Below are positions 6,204-13,473 of a stretch of 64,000 bases of DNA, piece by piece; the stretch's first letter is position 1; each line of letters begins with the position of its first letter. The notes beneath the pieces are model-generated. The model had not been told where the DNA came from. It was given only the letters and a program-made list of their open reading frames with translations, and did not search any database. The stretch is from Haloflavibacter putidus (lineage in GTDB: Bacteria > Bacteroidota > Bacteroidia > Flavobacteriales > Flavobacteriaceae). The stretch lies in assembly GCF_006546625.1 (NCBI RefSeq), contig NZ_VIAR01000004.1, forward strand, positions 186,001-250,000, given 5' to 3'. A program made the position numbers and the translations under genes.

Positions 6204-7515
6204 AGACGATGCTTTGGCACATTTTTCCTACGCTATTATTAGTAAGCAAAAAATGGCTGTAGTAGATCCGGCCAGAGATCCAAAACAATACTATAAGTTT
6301 GCAGAAGAAAATAACGCTCAGATTGTAGCTATTTTTGAAACGCATCCGCACGCAGATTTTGTGAGCAGCCATTACCAAATACATAAAGAAACCGGAGCAA
6401 CAATATATGCTAGCGAAAAATTGGGAGCAGACTATCCGCACCAAGGTTTTGACGATGGAGCATCTTTTAAAATGGGAGATATTGAATTTTCTGCTATCAA
6501 CACGCCTGGACATTCGCCAGATAGCATAAGCATTATTGCAGACGATGGTAAAGAAAAAGCAGCGTTTACCGGCGATACTTTATTTATCGGGAATGTAGGA
6601 AGGCCAGACTTACGCGAAAAAGCCGGTAATATGAGAGCTAAACGCGAAGAATTGGCGGAGCAAATGTACCATACTATGCAAAATAAATATACAGATTTAC
6701 CAGACGAAACTTTGGTTTATCCTGCACACGGCGCGGGTTCGCTTTGCGGAAAAAACATGAGCGATGCTTCTTCTAGTACGTTAGGACGAGAGCGTATGAG
6801 CAATTGGGCTTTTCAAAAGCAAAGTGAAGAAGAATTTGTCGAAGAATTATTGAAAGACCAACCAATGATTCCGCATTATTTTGGTTTTGACGTAGACACC
6901 AATAAAACCGGTGCCGAAAACTATGCAAAAAGTATTGGAGCTGTTCCTGTTTTGATAAATGTAGATAAATTGGAAGAGCAATATTTGGTTGTAGATATTC
7001 GGGAGGAAGAAGAATTTAAACAAAATCATCTGGGAAACAGCATAAATATTATGGGAGTAAAAGACAGCCATAAGCTAGAAACCTGGTTGGGTGCAATTGT
7101 AAAACCAGATGAGAAATTTTATGTGGTAGTGCCATCTGTAAACGACATGGAAAATATTTTAAGCCGAATTGCAAAAATTGGTTATGAAAAAAATATTAAA
7201 GCTATTGTAACTATAACCGGCAATTTGCAGAAAGATGCTGAATTAGATTTAGAAGCTTTTAAAAACAACAAAGATGCTTACACCATTGTAGATATTAGAA
7301 ATGCTCCCGAAGTAGCAGAAGGTGAAATTTTTGACTCTGCAGTGGCAATTCCGTTACACGAATTACGCGAACGTACAGACGAAATTCCTACTGATAAACC
7401 CATAGTGGTGCATTGTGCGGGAGGTTATCGTAGTGCTGCGGGCAGTAGCATTTTAGATAATAAACTAGATAAAAAAGTATATGATTTAAGCGATGCTATA
7501 GAGCAATTTAAGTAA
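6184..7515 (+). CDS. CstB-like persulfide dioxygenase-pseudorhodanese-rhodanese fusion
   Basis: This 443 aa cytoplasmic protein has three domains. Residues 1-225 form an ETHE1-type metallo-beta-lactamase fold with H54-x-H56-x-D58, His110, Asp131 (TGDTLFIGNVGRPD) and His182 (PAHGAGSLCGK), the single-iron persulfide dioxygenase signature. Residues 260-345 are rhodanese-like (VVDIREEEEF) but have VVVPSVND where the catalytic cysteine should be, so this domain is inactive. Residues 365-443 are a rhodanese with intact Cys411 in VVHCAGGYRSA. Length and order match staphylococcal CstB (444 aa), which turns persulfide into thiosulfate. Cys188 lies in the loop where CstB has a second functional cysteine. 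It overlaps the upstream gene by 20 bp and ends at a strong terminator. The product would be thiosulfate, a possible substrate for the SoxB-like arm. Confidence 0.88.
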   Translation: MKIKQFKDDALAHFSYAIISKQKMAVVDPARDPKQYYKFAEENNAQIVAIFETHPHADFVSSHYQIHKETGATIYASEKLGADYPHQGFDDGASFKMGDIEFSAINTPGHSPDSISIIADDGKEKAAFTGDTLFIGNVGRPDLREKAGNMRAKREELAEQMYHTMQNKYTDLPDETLVYPAHGAGSLCGKNMSDASSSTLGRERMSNWAFQKQSEEEFVEELLKDQPMIPHYFGFDVDTNKTGAENYAKSIGAVPVLINVDKLEEQYLVVDIREEEEFKQNHLGNSINIMGVKDSHKLETWLGAIVKPDEKFYVVVPSVNDMENILSRIAKIGYEKNIKAIVTITGNLQKDAELDLEAFKNNKDAYTIVDIRNAPEVAEGEIFDSAVAIPLHELRERTDEIPTDKPIVVHCAGGYRSAAGSSILDNKLDKKVYDLSDAIEQFK

Positions 7516-7534
7516 ACATACTTTATTAAACTAG

Positions 7535-7567
7535 AAAAAGCCTGTTTGTACAACAAACAGGCTTTTT
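7535..7567. terminator. bidirectional intrinsic terminator
   Basis: Fourteen-base perfect stem: AAAAAGCCTGTTTG (7535-7548) pairs with CAAACAGGCTTTTT (7554-7567) over a 5 nt loop. It lies between convergent genes and has A and T runs on both flanks. Confidence 0.92.
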
Positions 7568-7585
7568 TTGATGAAGAAAACGATA

Positions 7586-7894
7586 TTAATTGTCGTAATC
7601 TACTTTTCTTTTTACAGTTTTACCGTCTTCTTTTTTAATTTTCTTTTCAACATTTTCGCCGTCAACTTTTACTTTTTCTACGTTGCCTTGCTCGTCTTTT
7701 TTGATTTTTACCTCTTTTTGGTCGTCCTCAATTTTAATCTTCTGGCCATCGTCACTTACTTTCATTTCTGCGTCTTTATCTACTTCTACGCCTTCAATGT
7801 TTTTTGTATCTTCGTTCTTGTTTTCGTCTCTGCAAGAAGAAAGCACAATACCAAAGCTTAACAACAAAATGCCTACTTTAACTAATTTTTTCAT
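7586..7894 (-). CDS. small highly charged lipoprotein of unknown function
   Basis: This 102 aa protein has a lipoprotein signal with lipobox IVLSSC. The mature part is almost entirely Lys, Asp, Glu, Val, Gly and Asn in short alternating-strand units (KIKIEDDQKEVKIKK, then KVKVDGENVEKKIKK). The pattern suggests beta-strands with charged faces, perhaps a small repeat protein at the outer membrane or in the periplasm. I do not recognise a family. It is convergent with the persulfide dioxygenase gene over a shared terminator. The coding call is supported by the lipobox and by a frame free of stops in biased sequence; function is unknown. Confidence 0.7.
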   Translation of the reverse strand: MKKLVKVGILLLSFGIVLSSCRDENKNEDTKNIEGVEVDKDAEMKVSDDGQKIKIEDDQKEVKIKKDEQGNVEKVKVDGENVEKKIKKEDGKTVKRKVDYDN

Positions 7895-7931
7895 GAATAA
7901 ATAAATTTTGGTTAGTTTGTGTAATAGCTAA

Positions 7932-8201
7932 TTACCCGTCTATTACAATTTTATATTTTTTGTAAAAGAGCATCAAGCATATAAAACAGATTAAAACCAT
8001 AAAGCCAACGCTTCTAGGGTCTGCAACATCTATACCTACCAATTTATGGTCTAAAGAATAGTTGCCGTGCGTCAATCTAAAACTCCAGTCTTTAGTTGTC
8101 TTCTGTGTAAAAAGACTTAAAAAATAAATACTGTTAAATGCTAAGAAACATAGACCCGCAATAATAATGCTACTTAGTAATAATCTTAATTTTAAAAGCA
8201 T
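7932..8201 (-). CDS. small two-helix membrane protein of unknown function
   Basis: This 89 aa protein has hydrophobic segments at about residues 6-30 and 66-82, separated by a polar stretch (KTTKDWSFRLTHGNYSLDHK). It ends with a basic cytoplasmic-looking tail KKYKIVIDG. I do not recognise the family. It lies 89 bp downstream of the PspC gene on the same strand and 37 bp upstream of the charged lipoprotein gene, so it may be cotranscribed with either. Segment composition supports a real gene, but no motif is diagnostic. Confidence 0.55.
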   Translation of the reverse strand: MLLKLRLLLSSIIIAGLCFLAFNSIYFLSLFTQKTTKDWSFRLTHGNYSLDHKLVGIDVADPRSVGFMVLICFICLMLFYKKYKIVIDG

Positions 8202-8290
8202 AACCCACTTTTTTTTAAAGGGCGAATATAAAACTTATTTCCATATTTCAATACTTTTCTTAAAAAATGTACCGGAAGGCAAAATTTCAC

Positions 8291-9973
8291 TTAATTTTTT
8301 ACTGGATAGCTAGTTGTAGGCTCCGCTGACTTTTTAAGTGATTTTTTTTTCCGGTTTAGAGAATCTTCTATAATGAGTGTGTCTCCTTTTATTTGCTGGT
8401 TTTTTTGATTCTGTTTTAATTGCAAAGTTGTATTTGGACAATTAGTGCATATAGCCTCGTTGGCAGAAATTATATAATAATTACTGTCTTGGTAATCTTT
8501 AAAAATACTATTATAGTGTTTTAAGTAATCTTCCAGATAATTGTCAGTATGAAAAATGGTGTTTTCTGGCAGATAGAGATTTACTTGCACTTCTTGATCA
8601 TAAAAACCATATTGGGCCGCGGTAGTAAAATAACCATCAATAAACAAGGAACCGTTTTGGTATTCGGTTTCAAACAAAATATTATTTGCACGGTTTTGTG
8701 CGTCTTTGTAATTACGACCTTCAGCTTCTTTTAAAACTTCAATTTTGGCATTTTCGCTGGTGCTAGCAAGTAGGTTTACCGATATGTTTTCGGAATAGAT
8801 TATGCTTTCTCCGTCTGCATTATTCTTAATTACAAAATCTTTGTCTTGGCTAATTTTATTTCCGTAAAGGGAATTGGCACGCATTTTTATACGCAAGGTG
8901 TCGTTTGGCTGGATATCTAGAGGCTGAGTAATAACTACCTGTTCTTCAAAAGAGCGTGCAGAAACTTGCTTTATAACCAAGAAACTTAAACCAAAATTAG
9001 CCAATAACCAAATTACCAGTAAGAAAATAGCGCCAGACCAACCTATGGTGCGTAAATGATTAGCCATTAATTTTAAACCAGCCATAAACAAAAAGAATAG
9101 GGGAATGGCGGTAGACAAAAATGCTAAAATACTTATAACCCAAAGCGGTGCACCAATTTGCGCCATCTCTACATAATCTAGCCAATAGGGTTCGTAAATA
9201 CCCAGAAAACTTATGCTAAGTAATGCAAAAACAAGACTTAGCAATCCGCTAACGGCTATAAAAATAAGGAAAATACCTATTAATTTTTTGAGAATGTTGA
9301 AAGTGGTATTAAAAGCATTGCCTACACCTTCAGAAAACTCGGAAGTGGTTTGGTTTACTTTCTGCCCGTACTTTTTATAATCTACGTTTTTTACTTTGTT
9401 GGCCATGTTATCAAAACCCTCTCTTACTTTGCGTTCTATATTGTTGAGGTTTACCGGCTCGCCACGCATTTGCAACTTTTCTGCTGTAGTGTTAGCTTTA
9501 GGCACTAAAAACCATAATAGGAAATAGACCACCACAAAAGTTCCGCTGGTAGCAAGTGTTAAGATTATAAAAATAATACGTACCCAAAGGACATCTATAT
9601 TAATGTAATGCCCAATACCGGAACAAACCCCTGCTACTTTAGAGTCGTCTGGATCTCTATATAGTTTTTTATCTGAATAATAGTTTTGGTAAGCGTCTTC
9701 TTCTGGCTCGTTTAGGTTATAATCTTCTGGTTGGCCCATTATTTCTATAACCCTATTTACTTCTGCCAAACTTATTACCTGATTTTGGGTTTGCATTTTT
9801 TCCGTAAATAACTCGGCTATGCGCGCTTCTATATCTTGTAAAATTTCTTCTCTGCCAACTTCATCTGTAAGGGATTGTTTGATGGCGTTGAGGTAATTTT
9901 GCAATTTGGCAAAAGCATCTTCGTCTATATGAAACGAAATCCCAGCTAAATTTATATTTACTGTCTTATTCAT
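8291..9973 (-). CDS. PspC domain-containing membrane protein
   Basis: This 560 aa protein has three parts. Residues 1-90 are a soluble N-terminal region (NINLAGISFHIDEDAF...) with a helical stretch (EEILQDIEARIAELF) found in flavobacterial PspC proteins. Residues about 102-165 are a PspC domain (KLYRDPDDSKVAGVCSGIGH, then a long transmembrane helix). Four to five further membrane segments and a C-terminal domain likely outside the cytoplasm follow (QDKDFVIKNNADGES...). It overlaps the PadR gene by 8 bp, so expression is coupled. PspC proteins act in membrane-stress responses. Here a PadR repressor rather than PspA/PspF is the partner, as is common in Bacteroidota. Confidence 0.85.
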   Translation of the reverse strand: MNKTVNINLAGISFHIDEDAFAKLQNYLNAIKQSLTDEVGREEILQDIEARIAELFTEKMQTQNQVISLAEVNRVIEIMGQPEDYNLNEPEEDAYQNYYSDKKLYRDPDDSKVAGVCSGIGHYINIDVLWVRIIFIILTLATSGTFVVVYFLLWFLVPKANTTAEKLQMRGEPVNLNNIERKVREGFDNMANKVKNVDYKKYGQKVNQTTSEFSEGVGNAFNTTFNILKKLIGIFLIFIAVSGLLSLVFALLSISFLGIYEPYWLDYVEMAQIGAPLWVISILAFLSTAIPLFFLFMAGLKLMANHLRTIGWSGAIFLLVIWLLANFGLSFLVIKQVSARSFEEQVVITQPLDIQPNDTLRIKMRANSLYGNKISQDKDFVIKNNADGESIIYSENISVNLLASTSENAKIEVLKEAEGRNYKDAQNRANNILFETEYQNGSLFIDGYFTTAAQYGFYDQEVQVNLYLPENTIFHTDNYLEDYLKHYNSIFKDYQDSNYYIISANEAICTNCPNTTLQLKQNQKNQQIKGDTLIIEDSLNRKKKSLKKSAEPTTSYPVKN

Positions 9974-10310
9974 TGTTTGATGGTTTAGAGGTGGTTATTT
10001 TGGTTACGGCTTTATGCAAATCGTTCCAGGTGAGGGCTAATTCTGCCAAAAAATCTTTTCCTTTTTCGGTAAGGCTGTAATATTTTCTTGGCGGGCCGCT
10101 TGTAGATTCTTCCCAGTGATAACTTAACAAACCGGCATTTTTTAGGCGTGTTAATAAAGGATAAATTGTGCCTTCTACCACCAGTAATTTGGCATCTTTT
10201 AGCGCATCTAAAATTTCGGCTACGTAAGAATTTTTATCTTCTAAAACAGATAAAATACAGTATTCCAGTACACCTTTTCGCATCTGCGCTTTTGTGTTTT
10301 CAATTTTCAT
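9966..10310 (-). CDS. PadR family transcriptional regulator
   Basis: This 114 aa protein fits a PadR winged helix: MRKGVLEYCILSVLE, then AEILDALKDAKLLVVEGTIYPLLTRLKNAGLL, then the wing with PPRKYYSLTEKGKDFL. It is short, with a single C-terminal helix, as in the small PadR subfamily. It lies between a DUF4870 gene (34 bp upstream) and the PspC gene (8 bp overlap), the usual arrangement for control of a membrane-stress module. A dyad beside the operon promoter (10845-10857) may be its operator. Confidence 0.92.
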   Translation of the reverse strand: MKIENTKAQMRKGVLEYCILSVLEDKNSYVAEILDALKDAKLLVVEGTIYPLLTRLKNAGLLSYHWEESTSGPPRKYYSLTEKGKDFLAELALTWNDLHKAVTKITTSKPSNNE

Positions 10311-10344
10311 ATATATAAGTTTTTCAAGAGCATAAGTGATTTTG

Positions 10345-10818
10345 TTATTGTGTTTTTTCTTCTGTTTTAAAAAAAGGAATGCTTAAAGGGTAACGATAGT
10401 TTTTACCGTTGCCGGAAGCTACAGCGGCTCTTATAACAAAGATTATGTCCACTAAAGTGAAAATAAGACTAAAAAAAAGGCAGATAAATATAAATGCTAA
10501 CACTCCAGTGCTGAAAAGCCAGTTTTGATTTTGTTCTAACCAATAATCTTCTGCTATAATAAGTTGATTAATATTAATATATTGTAACCCAATAAACACC
10601 GCAATGCCTAAGCCAAAAGTGGCTAAAATTAAGGCATACAAAAACCAACTTATTTGAAAATTTAAAGCATTTTTACCGTGGTTGCTTATAAAAGCATCTT
10701 TTGGGTGACTTAGCCAAATTATTAGAGGTATTATAAAATTTCCGAACGGAAATATATACTTGCTAAAACTACCAAGGTGGGCAAAAACAGCCCAAATATT
10801 TGAATTATTATTTCTCAT
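10345..10818 (-). CDS. DUF4870 domain-containing membrane protein
   Basis: This 157 aa protein starts NIWAVFAHLGSFSKYIFPFGNFIIP, continues with HPKDAFISNHGKNALNFQ, and has about four hydrophobic segments, the pattern of the DUF4870 (Tic20-like) family. It is the first gene of the DUF4870-padR-pspC operon. Function is unknown; the partners suggest a role in envelope homeostasis. Confidence 0.82.
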   Translation of the reverse strand: MRNNNSNIWAVFAHLGSFSKYIFPFGNFIIPLIIWLSHPKDAFISNHGKNALNFQISWFLYALILATFGLGIAVFIGLQYININQLIIAEDYWLEQNQNWLFSTGVLAFIFICLFFSLIFTLVDIIFVIRAAVASGNGKNYRYPLSIPFFKTEEKTQ

Positions 10819-10836
10819 ACCTAATATTATCTAATG

Positions 10837-10857
10837 CAAATATATATCTAAAAGATA
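10837..10857 (-). promoter_or_regulatory. promoter with probable PadR operator for the DUF4870-padR-pspC operon
   Basis: On the minus strand a TATATTTG -7 box (10837-10844) lies 19 bp before the ATG. Immediately upstream is the dyad TATCT-AAA-AGATA (10845-10857), placed where a bound repressor would block RNA polymerase. Autoregulation by PadR is inferred from position. Confidence 0.45.
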
Positions 10858-10945
10858 GTATTATGCAATACAAAGTACCTAAATTTAACATTTTATTTTG
10901 ATTATATAGTTTTCTGCTTTATTTCGCTTTAGCTAAATTGTCACG

Positions 10946-11413
10946 ATGAAAACTCAATTAAATCCACGTAAAATAAATACATTTTTATTTTTTAAACTTC
11001 CATCTGCTTTTTGGTGTGGGGTTAGAGTTAAAGAAATTTCTACTAAGCATTGTAAAGTAGGTGTAAAGTATAGCTGGTTTACTAAAAACCCGTTTAAATC
11101 TTTATATTTTGCCGTACAAGCAATGGCAGCAGAATTAACAACCGGTAGTTTGGTAATGCAGGCCATACAAGAAACGCAGGCTTCTGTCTCTATGTTGGTG
11201 GTTGGTCAAAAAGCCAGCTTTTTTAAAAAAGCAACCGGAAAGGTTTATTTTGTATGTAATAAAGGTTCTTTTATAAAAGAATGCATAAATAAAACAGTAC
11301 AAAATAACGAAGCGCAACGATTTTGGTTAGAAGTAAATGGGGTAGATAAGCAAGGAGATACGGTGGCTACTTTCTCTTTTGAGTGGAGTGTGAAATTAAA
11401 GTCTAAGAATTAA
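10946..11413 (+). CDS. DUF4442 domain-containing (hotdog-fold, thioesterase-like) protein
   Basis: This 155 aa protein has the pattern of DUF4442 hotdog proteins: an N-terminal KINTFLFFKLPSAFWCGVRV, a central helix YFAVQAMAAELTTGSLVM as the hotdog helix, and four C-terminal beta-strands. Such proteins resemble PaaI and YiiD thioesterases, but a catalytic residue cannot be named with confidence. It stands alone between a leftward operon and the small 65 aa gene. The fold is likely; the reaction and substrate are unknown. Confidence 0.75.
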   Translation: MKTQLNPRKINTFLFFKLPSAFWCGVRVKEISTKHCKVGVKYSWFTKNPFKSLYFAVQAMAAELTTGSLVMQAIQETQASVSMLVVGQKASFFKKATGKVYFVCNKGSFIKECINKTVQNNEAQRFWLEVNGVDKQGDTVATFSFEWSVKLKSKN

Positions 11414-11581
11414 ACAATAGTTAAAATTATTTATATTTTTTACTGCTTTATTTGTTAAAAAAATCTAAATTTTTCTGACTTTAATCGGTATTATTGTTTT
11501 AATTGTTTATATTAGTTACCAAATCAAAATCCAAAAGCGTATACTAAAAACTACCAAATTTCACTAAAAACTGTTCAAATT

Positions 11582-11779
11582 ATGGCTAGAGCAATGGTAG
11601 AATATACGAAAGTTGTTCTAAAAAAAGTAAGCTTTGATGTAGCCCTTTTCTGTAAAGAAGTAGAGAAAGCTATAACACGATTACTACCTCATGAAATTGA
11701 GGAACTAAAAGAGTTTATTTTGGTGCTAACCAGACAAAATCCAAAATTAAACCAATGTTTAATCTATTTAAATAATTAA
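11582..11779 (+). CDS. small conserved-type protein of 65 aa, function unknown
   Basis: The protein is rich in helix formers: MARAMVEYTKVVLKKVSFD, then FCKEVEKAITRLLPHEIEELKEF, ending LNQCLIYLNN. It resembles a short protein I recall from flavobacterial genomes, but I know no function. A complete 13 bp stem terminator follows at 11789, and the gene has its own 168 bp upstream region, so it is an independent short transcript of about 300 nt. It lies next to oxyR, convergent with it. Small size, terminator and good codon pattern support a real gene. Confidence 0.7.
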   Translation: MARAMVEYTKVVLKKVSFDVALFCKEVEKAITRLLPHEIEELKEFILVLTRQNPKLNQCLIYLNN

Positions 11780-11788
11780 CATAATTAC

Positions 11789-11853
11789 GGGTGTTTAAAA
11801 ACTTGATCTTATTTTTTCGTTACAACCAAAAACTAACTAATTTTTAAACACCC
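11789..11853. terminator. long-loop hairpin between the 65 aa gene and oxyR
   Basis: GGGTGTTTAAAAA (11789-11801) pairs perfectly with TTTTTAAACACCC (11841-11853), followed by TTTTTTA. The loop is 39 nt, unusually long for a simple terminator. It can act for both convergent genes. Confidence 0.7.
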
Positions 11854-11857
11854 TTTT

Positions 11858-12802
11858 TTATGCTTTTTGTTTGAGCGGACTTATAATGTTTACGTTCTGA
11901 AAGGTAATTGCACCTTTTATCACGCCACTTATACTTTTTTCTAACACGTTTATAATTTGCATTTTTAACTCACTTTTGTTAAAAATTAAACTCACTTCGC
12001 GTGCCGGAACCGGTTCTTCAAAGCTATGTAAGTTATTTTGATACTTGGGTTGTAGGTCTAAAGTGTGTAAATAAGGTAAGAGCGTCATTCCTAACTCTTC
12101 GTTAGAGAGTTTTACCAAGGTTTCGAAGCTTCCGCTTTCTAAATGAAACTTGGTGTCTTCTATTTTTTTATGGGTTTTACAAAGGTTTATAATACCTTCT
12201 TTAAAACAGTGACCATCTTCTAAAAGTAAAATATCGTCTATATCTAAATCTTCTACTTTAAGCTCTTTGCTTTGTGCCAACCTATGGTTAGGCGGAATGT
12301 AAGCTACAAAAGGCTCGTAATATAAAGGTATTTCTTTTAAGGTTTCTTGTTGTAACGGGGTTGCTGCTATTGCCGCATCTAAATGTCCGTCCTTTAATTT
12401 TTCTATAATAGCTTCTGTGTGTAATTCTTCTATTTTAAGTTTAACCTTTGGGTAGGTTTTGGTAAAATTACTTAAAAACATAGGCAAAAGCGTAGGCATA
12501 ATTGTAGGAATAATGCCCAGTTTAAATTCGCCACCAATAAAACCTTTTTGTTGGTCTACAATATCTTGAATACGATCACTCTCATTGACAATATTTTTTG
12601 CTTGCTCTACTATTTTTTTACCAACCTCTGTTAGTTCAATTGGTTTTTTAGTTCTGTCAAAAATTTGAACTTCTAATTCTTCTTCCAACTTTTGTATTTG
12701 CATACTTAAAGTAGGTTGGGTTACAAATACTTTTTGCGCAGCTTTTGTAAAGTTTTGATATTCTGCGACGGCCAATACGTAATGTAACTGCGTAATTGTC
12801 AT
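11858..12802 (-). CDS. oxyR: OxyR-type LysR regulator of peroxide response
   Basis: This 314 aa LysR-family regulator has an N-terminal winged helix-turn-helix (ITQLHYVLAVAEYQNFTKAA, FVTQPTLSMQIQKLEEEL) and a two-lobed sensor domain. Cys199 and Cys208 in LEDGHCFKEGIINLC match the E. coli OxyR redox pair in both spacing and numbering, so a peroxide-triggered disulfide switch is well supported. No catalase or peroxiredoxin gene lies beside it, so its targets are elsewhere. A TAACTTTG box on the minus strand at 12823-12830 is a likely promoter. The distance of the sulfur locus does not suggest direct linkage. Confidence 0.92.
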   Translation of the reverse strand: MTITQLHYVLAVAEYQNFTKAAQKVFVTQPTLSMQIQKLEEELEVQIFDRTKKPIELTEVGKKIVEQAKNIVNESDRIQDIVDQQKGFIGGEFKLGIIPTIMPTLLPMFLSNFTKTYPKVKLKIEELHTEAIIEKLKDGHLDAAIAATPLQQETLKEIPLYYEPFVAYIPPNHRLAQSKELKVEDLDIDDILLLEDGHCFKEGIINLCKTHKKIEDTKFHLESGSFETLVKLSNEELGMTLLPYLHTLDLQPKYQNNLHSFEEPVPAREVSLIFNKSELKMQIINVLEKSISGVIKGAITFQNVNIISPLKQKA

Positions 12803-12822
12803 AACTATTTGTTTTTTAAATA

Positions 12823-12830
12823 CAAAGTTA
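12823..12830 (-). promoter_or_regulatory. -7 promoter box TAACTTTG upstream of oxyR
   Basis: Perfect TAnnTTTG on the minus strand, 20 bp before the oxyR ATG. The flanking sequence TATAGTAACTATTG contains a short dyad that could be an autoregulatory site, but no clear LysR T-N11-A box was verified. Confidence 0.45.
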
Positions 12831-12921
12831 TAGTAACTATTGATTTACTCTATTAAACTTTTGCTAAACTTTTTAAGAGAAAAGAAAGTAAAATTGCGTT
12901 GTAACTAAAAGAATTCTTGCG

Positions 12922-13329
12922 TTACATTATTATGTGTATGGTAGTATCGCGTTTTACATCAAATTTAGATTCTTCCCAAGTTGGTGGGCCCATTAACATC
13001 TTGTTATTAGAGACACCATAACTTTCTTTAGGCATTCCATTAGCTTCAAAATCCATTGTTTGATTGCCATTACTATCTTGAAAACAGGAAGCGGCATAGG
13101 TTCCATTTTCCACATTTTCAAAAACAAATTTTACTTTGTTATTAGTTATGGGCAAGCTTTCGCTGTAATTGGGTGCGCCTTTCATAAAAGTGTTTTCAGT
13201 AAAAACACCCATTAAAACCTCTCCTTTATTATTAGGTATATTTTCTACCAGTACAGTTAAAGTACTTTTTTCCTGTGCAAATAAAAAATTACTTAGCATC
13301 ACGGTTATACAAATCAAAAGAATTCTCAT
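12922..13329 (-). CDS. DUF2141 domain-containing secreted protein
   Basis: This 135 aa protein has a signal peptide (LSNFLFAQ) and a single small beta-sandwich domain. It has the features of DUF2141: NIPNNKGEVLMGVF near the start, then NGTYAASCFQDSNGNQTMDFEANGMPKE with its Asp/Asn turn (D-x-N-x-N-x-x-M-D), and GPPTWEESKFDV near the end. The acidic turn may bind calcium; that is inference. It stands alone, with 92 bp to the oxyR start region. Confidence 0.88.
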   Translation of the reverse strand: MRILLICITVMLSNFLFAQEKSTLTVLVENIPNNKGEVLMGVFTENTFMKGAPNYSESLPITNNKVKFVFENVENGTYAASCFQDSNGNQTMDFEANGMPKESYGVSNNKMLMGPPTWEESKFDVKRDTTIHIIM

Positions 13330-13473
13330 AATTTTTTATTTTTTAATTAATAGCAAGTTGTGAAATTATATAAATTTACGCAATAATAATCCGTAAAGAT
13401 TGCATTATAATTTTAATTTTTTGTTTTTAAATGTTTTTTGAAAAAAATTTTAAGAAACATTCCGTAAAGTCTA

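Noticed and set aside
7568-7904. Genes opposite the charged lipoprotein
   Set aside because: The hydrophobic Phe-rich translations are the antisense of a Lys/Asp/Glu-rich gene that has a lipobox.
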